From the NCBI GenBank assembly GCA_026702845.1, contig JADCLS010000021.1:1-64000 (forward strand): 64,000 nt of DNA, given 5' to 3'. Each line of letters starts with the position of its first letter. The stretch's first letter is position 1. Under the pieces are notes generated by a model. That model saw only the letters and a program-made list of their open reading frames with translations. It was not told the DNA's origin and did not search any database. This DNA comes from Candidatus Heimdallarchaeota archaeon. Lineage in GTDB: Archaea; Asgardarchaeota; Heimdallarchaeia; Heimdallarchaeales; Kariarchaeaceae. Below are positions 28,143 through 37,488 of the stretch, piece after piece. A program made the position numbers and the translations under genes.

Positions 28143-28165
28143 TATCAACTGAAACTCAGTTGATA
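28143..28165. promoter_or_regulatory. Perfect palindrome in the pilin leader
   Basis: TATCAACTGA-AAC-TCAGTTGATA has two perfect 10-bp arms and a 3-bp spacer, 20 bases before the pilin ATG and downstream of TATA-like sequence (ATAAATAA, about 28180; ATTTATATAC, about 28199). It is either an operator or an mRNA hairpin that would control pilin translation. Confidence 0.55.
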
Positions 28166-28248
28166 TTTGAATTGAGTTATTTATAGTATTATTCCACTAA
28201 GTATATAAATATTTACTGCAATGGCGATGCCAACGAAGTAATAGAATA

Positions 28249-28279
28249 ATTTTACTAATCAATAGTTTATTAGTAAAAT
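28249..28279. repeat. 11-bp-arm inverted repeat
   Basis: ATTTTACTAAT and ATTAGTAAAAT are perfect 11-bp arms around a 9-bp spacer, about 130 bases upstream of the pilin start and 170 bases past the end of the upstream gene. It could be a regulator site or a hairpin terminator-like structure. Confidence 0.4.
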
Positions 28280-28448
28280 ATCTATTAGAAATATTTATGA
28301 AAATTGATTATAGAATACTTTATAATTAATATTAGTATTATCCATGGAGCAGATAATTAGCAGAAATTAAATCAACTGTAAATTGGATAATTTATATATT
28401 TTGAAATTAACTGAGACACAGATAATTTATCGTTTTTTAATCAACCAA

Positions 28449-29066
28449 TTACCTGAATTTATAACCAAAGGTGCTTAGAAATACCCAGAATGCCTTCATC
28501 CATCTTGAACTGGGAACAATAGAATCGATCTTTTCCTTTATAGTAGGGAATTTAGGGCCTGTGGTCATTCTAAAGGTGCAGTGTTTGGAATACTTACAAT
28601 TTATGCAATTGGCTTTGAATTTCTCACTTGAATCCAGTAATCCTTTAGCCTCAATGGTCTTGTCAAATTTACTGAATGGCTGGATATTACCCTTGAATCT
28701 TGATAATTCCTCACGGTATTCCTCCTCAAATAGTTCTACCATCAAACGTAGTCGATTCTTCAGAGTATCATCATCCTCTCCATCATCAATCAACTCGAAA
28801 ACAGCTATCACATCCTCAGTAGGATAGCTGAGTAATTTAGTTTTCTCCAGATTGAATTCATGAAACTCATTTAAGGCTGAATCCTCCACTACCAGCATCG
28901 CCGTGAGAAGACCTGAAAGCAGTACAGTTTGATCGTCAAAAGCAGAATCCTGACTTAGATCGGTACAGTACAAGCCAATAGTACATGCCAGAGATCTACC
29001 AAATACTGGAATTCCCTGTGGTGTTTGCAATATTACACTCCGTAAAGTCACACAATCATCAATCAT
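28449..29066 (-). CDS. Longin/roadblock-like domain protein with Cys cluster
   Basis: Residues 1-150 of 205 follow the pattern of the longin-like domains seen in Asgard proteins: LRSVILQTPQGIPVFGRSL, then VLLSGLLTAMLVVEDSAL, then LSYPTEDVIAVFELIDD and an amphipathic helix. A zinc-like cluster follows (CINCKYSKHC, about 155-165) with a C-terminal hydrophobic tail. Such domains bind GTPases or form membrane-tethering complexes in eukaryotes; here the partner is unknown. The next minus-strand gene upstream encodes a Trm112-like protein, 57 bases away, so the two may be co-transcribed. Confidence 0.6.
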   Translation of the reverse strand: MIDDCVTLRSVILQTPQGIPVFGRSLACTIGLYCTDLSQDSAFDDQTVLLSGLLTAMLVVEDSALNEFHEFNLEKTKLLSYPTEDVIAVFELIDDGEDDDTLKNRLRLMVELFEEEYREELSRFKGNIQPFSKFDKTIEAKGLLDSSEKFKANCINCKYSKHCTFRMTTGPKFPTIKEKIDSIVPSSRWMKAFWVFLSTFGYKFR

Positions 29067-29122
29067 GAAATATTTATGTATCTATGGTATAAAAATGGGA
29101 AATATGTCGAAGATTGGTTGTT

Positions 29123-29581
29123 TTACTCATCCCTGGGTAGAAATGGTTCGGTTATCCCCAACTCAGCACATTCATCCTTGTATTGCTCAATAAATCTTTT
29201 CTCCTGTGAAGCATCACGCAGTGCTAGTGGGAACATCACTGGGATCTCATCATCAATAATGAACCATTTAGTCTTATCTTCATATTCATGATAGATAATG
29301 CCGTCAACGATTTCAGTCTTGATGCAAGTATTACATTCATTCAAAGTTACTATCTTGTCTATCTGTTCAGCTGCAAGCGGTTTCTCATCCTTGCCAAGGG
29401 GATCTGATACAAGATATGAATCCTTAATAAAACAGTAAAATTTGCAGAATCTGCCACTGTTGGCATGGGGTTTGGGTATCTGTTTACGTTCACGAGTTTG
29501 TGTTTTGAATATATTCAATTTTAATGGCCAATGATCAGGATTATCCGGATCTGCAAGAATATCAAGAAGTCTATACTGCAT
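29123..29581 (-). CDS. Trm112-like methyltransferase activator
   Basis: The 152-residue protein matches archaeal Trm112-like proteins: it begins YRLLDILADP, continues with PLKLNIF, a Cys pair (CKFYC), a second pair (CNTC), and ends with IIDDEIPVMFPLALRD. Trm112 is a small zinc protein that binds and stabilises several tRNA, rRNA and protein methyltransferases. The first CxxC expected after DILA is replaced by DPDNPD, so zinc binding may rely on the other two pairs. The gene lies upstream of a longin-like gene in the same orientation. Confidence 0.75.
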   Translation of the reverse strand: MQYRLLDILADPDNPDHWPLKLNIFKTQTRERKQIPKPHANSGRFCKFYCFIKDSYLVSDPLGKDEKPLAAEQIDKIVTLNECNTCIKTEIVDGIIYHEYEDKTKWFIIDDEIPVMFPLALRDASQEKRFIEQYKDECAELGITEPFLPRDE

Positions 29582-29668
29582 CTAATCTAAAGCAATACTG
29601 TATAAATTTATCATTTTTCCTCGGAGACAACCAAGATACGAGAAATTATTGGATTAATTGAACTCCAG

Positions 29669-30142
29669 CTAAACACCAACAATCGCAAAGGCAACAGTCA
29701 TAAATCCAATATACAGAAAAATTAGATATACCAGACCCAAACCAAGTATATTTTGAATATTTAATCTAGGAAACCCTGGATCAAAAATGAATTTCAGTGA
29801 ATGAAGATAAATTATCGCTGACAAAGTACTCACAAAACTCATAGAAAGTAGATCGATGGTAAAAAGAGGAAGGATCATAAAGGATATCCCAAATAATAGA
29901 AAATACATCATGGGTCGTTTCAATATGCTAAACGGGATTGATAAGGACCAAAGCAGAATGTAGATACTGATAAACAAAAATGCGATGGTTCCAAGTAAGG
30001 CTAGCAATGCAGGGTGGAGTTCATTTGTTACGATCAGACGAGGTAGAAATTCCAAAAGAATCCAATCAAAGGACAAGCAGGATAAAAATACCAGATAACT
30101 GGCAAAGAAGAGGATGATTCCGTTTTGTTTGGTGAATTCCAT
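29669..30142 (-). CDS. Polytopic membrane protein
   Basis: The 157-residue protein has about five hydrophobic helices (about 8-28, 42-64, 66-90, 93-113, 133-155) with very short loops and few charged residues. The family is not recognised. It has no obvious partner gene: its neighbours are a Trm112-like gene (same strand, 87 bases away) and a divergent DUF6512-like membrane gene. A transport or membrane-structure role is possible, but nothing in the sequence decides it. Confidence 0.65.
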   Translation of the reverse strand: MEFTKQNGIILFFASYLVFLSCLSFDWILLEFLPRLIVTNELHPALLALLGTIAFLFISIYILLWSLSIPFSILKRPMMYFLLFGISFMILPLFTIDLLSMSFVSTLSAIIYLHSLKFIFDPGFPRLNIQNILGLGLVYLIFLYIGFMTVAFAIVGV

Positions 30143-30289
30143 AGGTGTGACAGATCATTCCAAGTGTAGTCTGTTAAAAATTCATCTAGATATGGATGTA
30201 AATGTGCATAACCAAAGTTATGCTTTTCATTCAGCAAAATTAAATTGTACCCTCAAAAGTTTATAATTAAAATATATGTTTCTGAAATT

Positions 30290-30838
30290 ATGGACAGAAT
30301 TAAAAAATTTGAACTCACAGGGATTGTTTTCATAACAGGGCTGGGTATTCTCTTCCATTATATCTTCGATTGGTTTCAAATTTCAGCCTTAGCTTGGTTA
30401 TTCCCAGTGAATGAATCCATTTTTGAGCACTCCAAAATGGCATTATTTCCTCTACTTATATGGATGGCAATAGAATACAGGTATATTGGGAGTGAAGTGA
30501 ACAATATATGGGTAGCTAAGGCAGTGGAACTTATTATTCTGTTCTGCCTTCACCAAGTACCATTTCTACTAGTATATCAAGTATTTGAGGAATGGGGCCT
30601 ACTAGCTCAGATACTCGTATCTCAGATGATTTTCCTCACGGGTATTATTATCGGTCAGCTTGTCTCATATACCATCCTGAAACGAGATAAGCTGAACCAC
30701 AAATTGACTTTGCTTTCGTTAGTATTTATTCTAGTATACATAATGTTAGTAATAGCATTTACCTATTATCCCCCTGAAATCCTATTATTCAGAGATACGG
30801 TAAATCATCAGTATGGAATACTAGATACTTATGAATAG
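30290..30838 (+). CDS. DUF6512-like membrane protein
   Basis: The start is ATG 30290 (182 residues); the longer TTG frame adds a non-membrane tail and ignores the TATA at about 30259-30268 that predicts leaderless transcription here. About six TM helices are visible. The segment FPVNESIFEHSKMALFPLLIW near residue 40 matches the VNES-x-x-EH-x-K-x-x-x-x-P motif that I associate with DUF6512 membrane proteins. The function of that family is unknown. Confidence 0.7.
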   Translation: MDRIKKFELTGIVFITGLGILFHYIFDWFQISALAWLFPVNESIFEHSKMALFPLLIWMAIEYRYIGSEVNNIWVAKAVELIILFCLHQVPFLLVYQVFEEWGLLAQILVSQMIFLTGIIIGQLVSYTILKRDKLNHKLTLLSLVFILVYIMLVIAFTYYPPEILLFRDTVNHQYGILDTYE

Positions 30839-30948
30839 CAAAACCTAGTTTATTTTCATGATGTAGATGATCTAAACCAAATACGCTAATGAGTTGATTT
30901 TAAATACCGATACTAACAAAATCCTTGTAGAACCATAAGGTTAGTATC

Positions 30949-31644
30949 ATGGCAGTGCTTGAAATAACAACTCTACACAAAAAATTCAACGAGGGAAAAG
31001 AAAATGAGGTTTATGTTCTCAAGGGAATCAATCTCAGTATGAAGGAAGGAGAATTCTTTGCATTGATGGGGCCATCTGGCTCAGGAAAGTCCACACTACT
31101 CAATATTGTCGGTGGGTTAACTCAACCGACTGAGGGATCAGTTATGATTGATGGTAAGGAACTGTATGATCTTTCAGATGATCTGCTCTCAGAGATGCGT
31201 AGTTTCAAGATAGGGTGGATATTCCAATCCTTTGGCTTAATAAATAATCTAACTGCACTAGAGAACGTGTTGATCTCATTGAACCTTGCAGGTGTTGATG
31301 GTGAGAAGGCATATCAACGAGCACGAGAGGTTCTTTCCCTAGTTGGCCTTCAGGAGAGATTAGATCATTTTCCTGATGGATTATCAGGAGGTCAGAAACA
31401 GAGAGTTGCCATAGCAAGAGCATTGGCAAATGATCCCTCAGTCTTATTGGCAGATGAGCCTACTGGTAATCTTGATACTAGCACTGGTATTGAGATTATA
31501 GAATTATTCAAGGAGTTGGCAACACAGGGAAAAACAATACTCATGGTCACTCATGATGTGAAACTCGCACATGCTTCACAGAAAGTATACATTCTGCAAA
31601 ATGGTGTGGTAAGTGAGGAAAAAGAATTGGTAATGGAGGTATAA
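30949..31644 (+). CDS. ABC transporter ATPase (MacB/LolD type), first of two
   Basis: The 231-residue ATPase has Walker A GPSGSGKST at 41-49, signature [15 protein letters not shown], Walker [13 protein letters not shown] and a conserved H-loop His. This group drives FtsX-type permeases that export lipids, lipoproteins or peptides or transmit force across the membrane. The permease follows two bases later and a second, different ATPase follows that. A TATA TTTAAATA at about 30899-30906 and AAGGT before ATG support the start. The two ATPases may form a heterodimer. Confidence 0.95.
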   Translation: MAVLEITTLHKKFNEGKENEVYVLKGINLSMKEGEFFALMGPSGSGKSTLLNIVGGLTQPTEGSVMIDGKELYDLSDDLLSEMRSFKIGWIFQSFGLINNLTALENVLISLNLAGVDGEKAYQRAREVLSLVGLQERLDHFPDGLSGGQKQRVAIARALANDPSVLLADEPTGNLDTSTGIEIIELFKELATQGKTILMVTHDVKLAHASQKVYILQNGVVSEEKELVMEV

Positions 31645-31646
31645 AA

Positions 31647-34547
31647 ATGATTGAGTTTTTGATTCGACTTCCCCGTGAAACCATTCCAATGACATTTCAT
31701 TCCATTTGGAGAAACAAGAGACGATCTTTTGCCATGTTAGCTGGCATCATGCTTGCTATATCTCTCCTCTCAGGAATAATATTGTACAATAATGAATTGA
31801 AACAGTCAAATTATGAATCCATTGTCGGAGATTTTCCTTATGAGGTGTATTTTGATATTCTGGGAGATGAGAGTCAAGCGACATTGCAGAGCGTTAGAGA
31901 TGAGGTGGCCAAGGATGATAGAGTAATTGATACTACAATTCTTGGTGCTATCGACAGTAATGAGAGGAATAACTGGATTGATGTCGAAGTATTCAACTAT
32001 ATTGATCTTCAAGAGGCAGATCCCAGTGGAGCTGATGTGAGACCCTACTGGGTGGATACAGATGATTTCTTTGGATCTGATATAGCTCAGCCTTTGATCA
32101 ATATGGAATTTCAAGGCACACAGGATCTAACTGCAGATAGTGTTATCATTTCAGAACAGCTAGCCAGGAGAAAAGGATTTGAGATTGGGGAAAGTATACC
32201 CCTTATCAATATTACCCAAACCATATACTATGATTTCAATGATCTTCCAGTATATATTAAGGCAAGTATAGGAAACCTGACCATTGTAGGTACATACAAT
32301 GCACAGGGTATGGATGGTAGCATTCAATCAGGTATGTCTGATAATCCCTTCTTTTATGATAATGTATTCATGAGTATGGAGATACTTGATACTGCACCTA
32401 TGACACAACTCCATGAAAGTATGCGTGAAGTAGGCAATTTTTATGTAGCTACAAAATTAGATGTAACGAAATTCTCCATAGATGATCCAACCTTATTCAA
32501 TCGAGAAATTGAGCAATTTATCAATCAAATTACTAAAGCATCACAATATGAACTAAGAGGAGATAATGAGATTGAAGCTACCATTTTTGCCTTTCAATTT
32601 TACTCAGTATTTGTGACCTTTCTCTACATGCTTCTCTCCACCCCAGTTATTATCCTTAGTATCTATTTGCTTAATTTCGGTTTGGAGATGAGCCTAGAAG
32701 AAAGAAGACGTTTGGTGGCAATTAAAAAGGTACAGGGGGCAAATTCTAGACAAATATTTGCGGAATTGCGGAATGAAACCCTCCTCCTGCTTTTACTGGG
32801 ATCAGTCATCGGGTATATAGGTGGGATATTATCTGCATGGATAATATCATCGGCTGTTGGGTTTATGGAACTCTCTATTGGTAGTTTCACTAATTTTCTG
32901 GACTACTTACGATTCGACCTCACTGCCTATCTCCTGCCTCTATTAAGTGTTTCAGCCCTACTAATAGTGGTCACATATAAGAAAGGGAGGGTATTCATTG
33001 AGAGTGAGGTAACTCAGGGAGTAACCCAACGTGAAATCAAAAAAGAGAGTTTCTTCAGGAAAAATAAGTTTGATATCTGGATTTTTTTAGCATCACTATC
33101 AGGAATAGGAATAATCCTAATAGACGAATTGAAACTAGAAATCTCAGATCAGATTTCCACATTTACCAGAGGAGCAGTATTCACCGTCACACCTTTTGCA
33201 TTCTGGATTGCAGGGGCATCAGTTGGATCACGATTAGTAAAAACAGTCCCATTGAAGTTGGAAAAATCATTTCTCAGATTACCAGTGTTCAAAGATGTTA
33301 AAAGAGTCATCAAATCAGGATTAAAACGCCGTGGAGATATTGATCGCCTTGCTCTCATAATTATTCTCACTCTATCTATTGCTGCAATGGCCACAATACA
33401 AGGAAATACTGAGGAATTAGTGGCACAGAGAGAGCTGGAATGGAACACTGGAAGTGATTGGTTGGTCAATTTCCAAATCGAGGGAGATTTCAGAGATAAT
33501 CTTACCAATATTGATGGATTTGAGGCAGCGATAGGAGGAGCACAGATTCGGGCGAATTCTTTGTCATCAAGTTTCCGAGTAGTTGCGTTTGATAATCATG
33601 AGGAATTATCAAGATTGAAAGCTGGGAATCCCGTTATTAAATGGCAGAGTGACAATTTCAATGCGTATAATGCAGAAGAAGCATTACAATTACTTGAGGA
33701 TCATCCCAATGGAGTATTCGTCATGGGACCTCAGCTTTTCGCCCTTGACGCAGAGGTTGGTGATACAATTGAAATCAGGATTACTGAGAGTAACCAGACA
33801 CATACCAAGTACCATAGGGTAGATAATATAGAGGTTTTAGGCACGGTCAACCAGTTACCAGGTGGATTTTCCAATAATATGTTGGTTTCAGAGGATTTAT
33901 TCCAGAAATTCAAAGCTCTAGAACTTGGTTTACCTATTGATGCCTTTGCAGGTGTACCGATCAATGCATCACAGTACTACGTAAAGACCAATGCAGGTGC
34001 AGCCATAAGTGATGAAAAAATCAAGGAGATACAAATTGAGTTGGAGAAGAATGATTATATCCAGTATGAAAAATCATACGAGTATGAGTTGAGAAAAATC
34101 AACACTTTATCGGAAGGATTTGGTGTAAGTGGTCTACTATCTCTTAATTTTATCATCTCCCTCGTGGCATCACTAGTCTCAGCCTTCAGCTTCTCAGCCA
34201 TCCTCATGGAACGTAGAAAACAAGAATTTGCCATTCTACGTGCAATAGGAGCTAAGAAACGGCACATATACAAATTGGCTCTGGGTGAGAATACTTTAAT
34301 GATGGTTACAGCTAGTATCTGGGGTGTATTCATAGGCATTGGTGTAGCATATCTGTTCAATGGTATTTTCATCTTTGTTGGTCTATTTGTTGGTGCTGCG
34401 ACAGATGTGGCCAGAACAGTGTATCTTCCTGGTATGGAGCTACTAATTATCATGCTGATCACGCTATTTGGCATGTTATTCGCAACACTCCTATCAATTC
34501 GGAGCGCAGCCAACCAGGATCTGGCAATGGCAACAAAGGTGGTGTAA
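31647..34547 (+). CDS. FtsX/MacB-type ABC permease, double length
   Basis: The 966-residue protein has an N-terminal TM helix (about 28-48), a large extracellular MacB-core-like domain (about 50-315), three TM helices (about 318-345, 372-398, 425-445), further helices near 475, 515 and 570, a second extracellular domain (about 590-815), and three C-terminal TM helices (about 826-850, 875-905, 928-950). This is the fused two-half FtsX layout, with both halves in one chain. GGAGGT before ATG supports the start. It is flanked two bases on each side by two different ATPases. Confidence 0.92.
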   Translation: MIEFLIRLPRETIPMTFHSIWRNKRRSFAMLAGIMLAISLLSGIILYNNELKQSNYESIVGDFPYEVYFDILGDESQATLQSVRDEVAKDDRVIDTTILGAIDSNERNNWIDVEVFNYIDLQEADPSGADVRPYWVDTDDFFGSDIAQPLINMEFQGTQDLTADSVIISEQLARRKGFEIGESIPLINITQTIYYDFNDLPVYIKASIGNLTIVGTYNAQGMDGSIQSGMSDNPFFYDNVFMSMEILDTAPMTQLHESMREVGNFYVATKLDVTKFSIDDPTLFNREIEQFINQITKASQYELRGDNEIEATIFAFQFYSVFVTFLYMLLSTPVIILSIYLLNFGLEMSLEERRRLVAIKKVQGANSRQIFAELRNETLLLLLLGSVIGYIGGILSAWIISSAVGFMELSIGSFTNFLDYLRFDLTAYLLPLLSVSALLIVVTYKKGRVFIESEVTQGVTQREIKKESFFRKNKFDIWIFLASLSGIGIILIDELKLEISDQISTFTRGAVFTVTPFAFWIAGASVGSRLVKTVPLKLEKSFLRLPVFKDVKRVIKSGLKRRGDIDRLALIIILTLSIAAMATIQGNTEELVAQRELEWNTGSDWLVNFQIEGDFRDNLTNIDGFEAAIGGAQIRANSLSSSFRVVAFDNHEELSRLKAGNPVIKWQSDNFNAYNAEEALQLLEDHPNGVFVMGPQLFALDAEVGDTIEIRITESNQTHTKYHRVDNIEVLGTVNQLPGGFSNNMLVSEDLFQKFKALELGLPIDAFAGVPINASQYYVKTNAGAAISDEKIKEIQIELEKNDYIQYEKSYEYELRKINTLSEGFGVSGLLSLNFIISLVASLVSAFSFSAILMERRKQEFAILRAIGAKKRHIYKLALGENTLMMVTASIWGVFIGIGVAYLFNGIFIFVGLFVGAATDVARTVYLPGMELLIIMLITLFGMLFATLLSIRSAANQDLAMATKVV

Positions 34548-34549
34548 AG

Positions 34550-35497
34550 ATGACAGAAGAATTACTATTAAATGCCCATGGTTTGTATACTATTTACGAG
34601 GGGTTAGAAGGAGCAGCCAATGTTGTTGCCTTAAGAGGACTAAGCCTTACCATTGAACCAGGGGAGTTTGTATCAGTTGTGGGAACCAGCGGTGCTGGAA
34701 AATCCACTCTGTTACGTACTCTAGGAGGATTGCAAAAACCAAATGCAGGTACAATCAAATACTATGGAAGAGAAATAACCAAATTAACCGAGGATGATCT
34801 TGTTCCATTCAGACGATCTACCATTGGATTCATCTTTCAAGAGGGAAATCTTATTCCTGAGCTCTCAGCCTTCGATAATGTAGTTATGACATTACGATAT
34901 GCAGAAGTTGGATTTACAGAGTCAAGAAAAAGAGCAGATCAAATATTATCTAAATTAGGTATGAAATCAAGAATGCATGATCTGCCTCATAGATTATCTG
35001 GAGGAGAACAACAAAGAGTTGCAATTGCCAGAGCTTTGGCAAATAATCCCAAGCTTATCCTGGCAGATGAACCCACTGGAAACTTAGATTACCAAAATAC
35101 AGAGAATGTTATGGAGTTATTTAGGGATCTACATAATGATCTAGATACTGCATTTCTCATAGTAACACATTCTCAACATGTAGCAAGTTATGCTGATAGG
35201 AATGTTGAATTGTCAGATGGAATGATCATAGGCCAACATGGTGCTGGATCTGATATTTACGAGTTGGAGGAAAGTAGAAGTGTTATTATAAACAAGAGTG
35301 GAAATCTCACCTTGCCACCAGAATTACTTGGACTCTTGGATACCTATGGAGATCTATGGGATGTTAGCCTTGATGTGAGTACAGGAACTCCAAAAATTGT
35401 AGCAACACCAACTAAGGTCACTGTCTGTCCAGTATGCAAAGCTGAGATATCTAAAAATGATTTTGCATGTAAATCTTGTGGAGCAAAAATCCAATAG
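34550..35497 (+). CDS. ABC transporter ATPase with C-terminal zinc ribbon
   Basis: The 315-residue protein has Walker [10 protein letters not shown] (about 45-53), signature [15 protein letters not shown], Walker [13 protein letters not shown] and an H-loop His. After the ATPase core, a tail of about 80 residues ends in a zinc ribbon (Cys 293, 296, 307, 310; CPVC...CKSC). The ribbon is absent from usual MacB/LolD ATPases and may bind a partner or a membrane regulator. It pairs with the ATPase at 30949 on one permease. Confidence 0.93.
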   Translation: MTEELLLNAHGLYTIYEGLEGAANVVALRGLSLTIEPGEFVSVVGTSGAGKSTLLRTLGGLQKPNAGTIKYYGREITKLTEDDLVPFRRSTIGFIFQEGNLIPELSAFDNVVMTLRYAEVGFTESRKRADQILSKLGMKSRMHDLPHRLSGGEQQRVAIARALANNPKLILADEPTGNLDYQNTENVMELFRDLHNDLDTAFLIVTHSQHVASYADRNVELSDGMIIGQHGAGSDIYELEESRSVIINKSGNLTLPPELLGLLDTYGDLWDVSLDVSTGTPKIVATPTKVTVCPVCKAEISKNDFACKSCGAKIQ

Positions 35498-35671
35498 CAA
35501 TACTGTGAATGTATCTTCCTTTTATAATTCAACTCATTAGCACCTTAAATAATTGATAAATAATATATTTGACCCATTAGGTATAAAATATCTGCAGAAT
35601 ACTAAGTTTCCTACACTAAAAATTTAAATAAAATAAGTGATTGAAATTCGTATACGAGGAAAAGGCATAAA

Positions 35672-37243
35672 ATGAGTGGATATGATCGCTATGCAAAGGA
35701 AATAATCGATGAGATGAAATTGTTGCAAGATCTTGTGACTGGGGGTAAAACCTCACCCTTGCAGATGAAGATTTTGCTCAAAAAGAAATTTTACACCATA
35801 CTAGAAAATTTTGATGAACTACTTGCTGCATCTCCTCAAGATAGCTCTAAATTGATTGAGATACTGGAATACATAGCCAATATTGAATTCAAAAAACCTG
35901 CTGAAACTTCTGAGATACTGTGGATGAATATTTATTTTATGCGTCTGCAGGTAATCAGAATTCTCATGGATCAGCACTATTCAGGTAAATTTTTAGGAAC
36001 CAACTACACTAAAGTATTATCAAGTATGCTTAATGTACCCAAGAAAATAACGATTCAGGAGATCTATGAGGAAGATGAACAACTAGCATTCAGATTGACT
36101 AGGGAGAACTTTCAACTTCTCACTTTGATTATCAATAATCTGGAAAGTGAGAAGATATACAGTTACAAAGAATGGTTAAATACTTCTCTCGCGAATCATC
36201 AAAGCTTAATTCATCATCTAAGAAACCAATATAGCCTCATGAATTATGCACAGAAGAATAACTTCAAGGATGTGGCATTCACTCTTACAACATTCACTGA
36301 AACGATACGTTTATTCCTAACCCTGTACTCTAAAATCCGAAATCATAAATACTTGCTTGAACCTAGTGATTTATTCAACCCTGTTGATGATTTTCAGTTT
36401 ATCTCAGCGATTATACGGTTTAAAGAGGAGCTTGATGGAATGGTTAAAGGAATTGCTGATTTCAGAGATGATCCTGCAATCGATTTCGCAATGCACAATT
36501 ATGAGGATTTCACTCTTATTCCAAACATTCTATACCATGTTCGTGAATTAATCATCTCTGACTACAGCGATAGCAAATTAATCAGTTTTTGCAAAAATGA
36601 TATTTCCAAGGTTCTAGAGTTCCTCGATAAACATGAAATGCCAGTAAATGAAATATCAGCTAGTAATCTCCAATACTTCATTTATATCACTGGTTTGCTA
36701 GGAGTTCATGAGAAGGATGATACTCAATTAGATGCCCTAGCTACCAAAATTAAACCCTTCTTCTCGGATGAAATGAAACAGACCTATCACAAGGTCTACG
36801 GGCATTACATTCAGAGTAAGTTGGCCATTGCATGTAAAGTGAGAAATAGAGAAAAAGTTGGTGAGATTGGGAATGAAATCCTGGAATTCTCCAAATTCCT
36901 GAGAGTGAAAGACAGACATTTCGTGGCATATCAGATTCTGGGTACGCTTGCCAAGCTGAGTAATGGTAGTTTAAACGAGGCAGAGTTTAACGAATGGAAG
37001 GATAATATACTATCATTGAGTGGTGATTTCAGTAAAAATGAATTACTTCTAGATGAAATACAAGCTTATATGAAAACACTAAGCAGTATCATATCAGGTG
37101 AAGTCGCTCAATATAATCTCAAAAAACTCAATAATCCAGATCCCTTTGATCCTGCCGTCAATTTAATACCCAATTTTACTTGCATAGAGGATAAAAATAT
37201 TCTATATATTCCCTTCAACATTGCAGCAGATAGCGTCTACTAA
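35672..37243 (+). CDS. Large helical hypothetical protein (possibly TPR-like)
   Basis: The 523-residue protein is almost wholly alpha-helical, with repeated paired amphipathic helices reminiscent of TPR or other solenoids, and without membrane segments. I do not recognise the family. The C-terminal 40 residues (DPFDPAVNLIPNFTCIEDKNILYIPFNIA) are strand-like and may be a separate tag. An AAATTTAAATA TATA-like site at about 35621 and AAGGC before the ATG support the start. The gene stands alone, 175 bases after the ABC operon, so co-regulation is uncertain. Confidence 0.6.
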   Translation: MSGYDRYAKEIIDEMKLLQDLVTGGKTSPLQMKILLKKKFYTILENFDELLAASPQDSSKLIEILEYIANIEFKKPAETSEILWMNIYFMRLQVIRILMDQHYSGKFLGTNYTKVLSSMLNVPKKITIQEIYEEDEQLAFRLTRENFQLLTLIINNLESEKIYSYKEWLNTSLANHQSLIHHLRNQYSLMNYAQKNNFKDVAFTLTTFTETIRLFLTLYSKIRNHKYLLEPSDLFNPVDDFQFISAIIRFKEELDGMVKGIADFRDDPAIDFAMHNYEDFTLIPNILYHVRELIISDYSDSKLISFCKNDISKVLEFLDKHEMPVNEISASNLQYFIYITGLLGVHEKDDTQLDALATKIKPFFSDEMKQTYHKVYGHYIQSKLAIACKVRNREKVGEIGNEILEFSKFLRVKDRHFVAYQILGTLAKLSNGSLNEAEFNEWKDNILSLSGDFSKNELLLDEIQAYMKTLSSIISGEVAQYNLKKLNNPDPFDPAVNLIPNFTCIEDKNILYIPFNIAADSVY

Positions 37244-37268
37244 TATAAAAAAAATCCCCCATCTCACC

Positions 37269-37342
37269 TTACCGTTCCCACAAATAGCAATATTTGTCAA
37301 GCTTTTTAACTTCTCACTCAGTCTCATTTTTGGGAATGGTAA
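37269..37342. repeat. 74-bp imperfect inverted-repeat unit
   Basis: TTACCGTTCCCA (37269-37280) and TGGGAATGGTAA (37331-37342) pair at 11 of 12 positions. Inside, CAAATA-GCAA-TATTTG (37281-37296) is a perfect 6-bp stem with a GCAA loop on the plus strand. It may be a small structured RNA or terminator after the 35672 gene, or a tiny mobile-element remnant. The rest of the gap to 37488 is AT-rich, with a TATA-like GTATATATGC near 37459. Confidence 0.4.
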
Positions 37343-37488
37343 ATAGGAGCTTGAAAGTCAAGAATTTAATATTGGTATAGGAAAGGTAAGTTAATTGTCG
37401 ATTTTAAGTTCAGTATATTACTAAATATCTATTTTATGCTGTTGGACACCTTAGATAAGTATATATGCCGAATTGAGAAAAGGTATTC

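Larger units (their letters stand above)
28123..28448. other. Gene-free gap upstream of pilin
   Basis: A 326-bp very AT-rich stretch. It contains the pilin leader palindrome (28143-28165), two TATA-like sequences and a second inverted repeat at 28249-28279. I see no frame or RNA gene. Confidence 0.6.
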
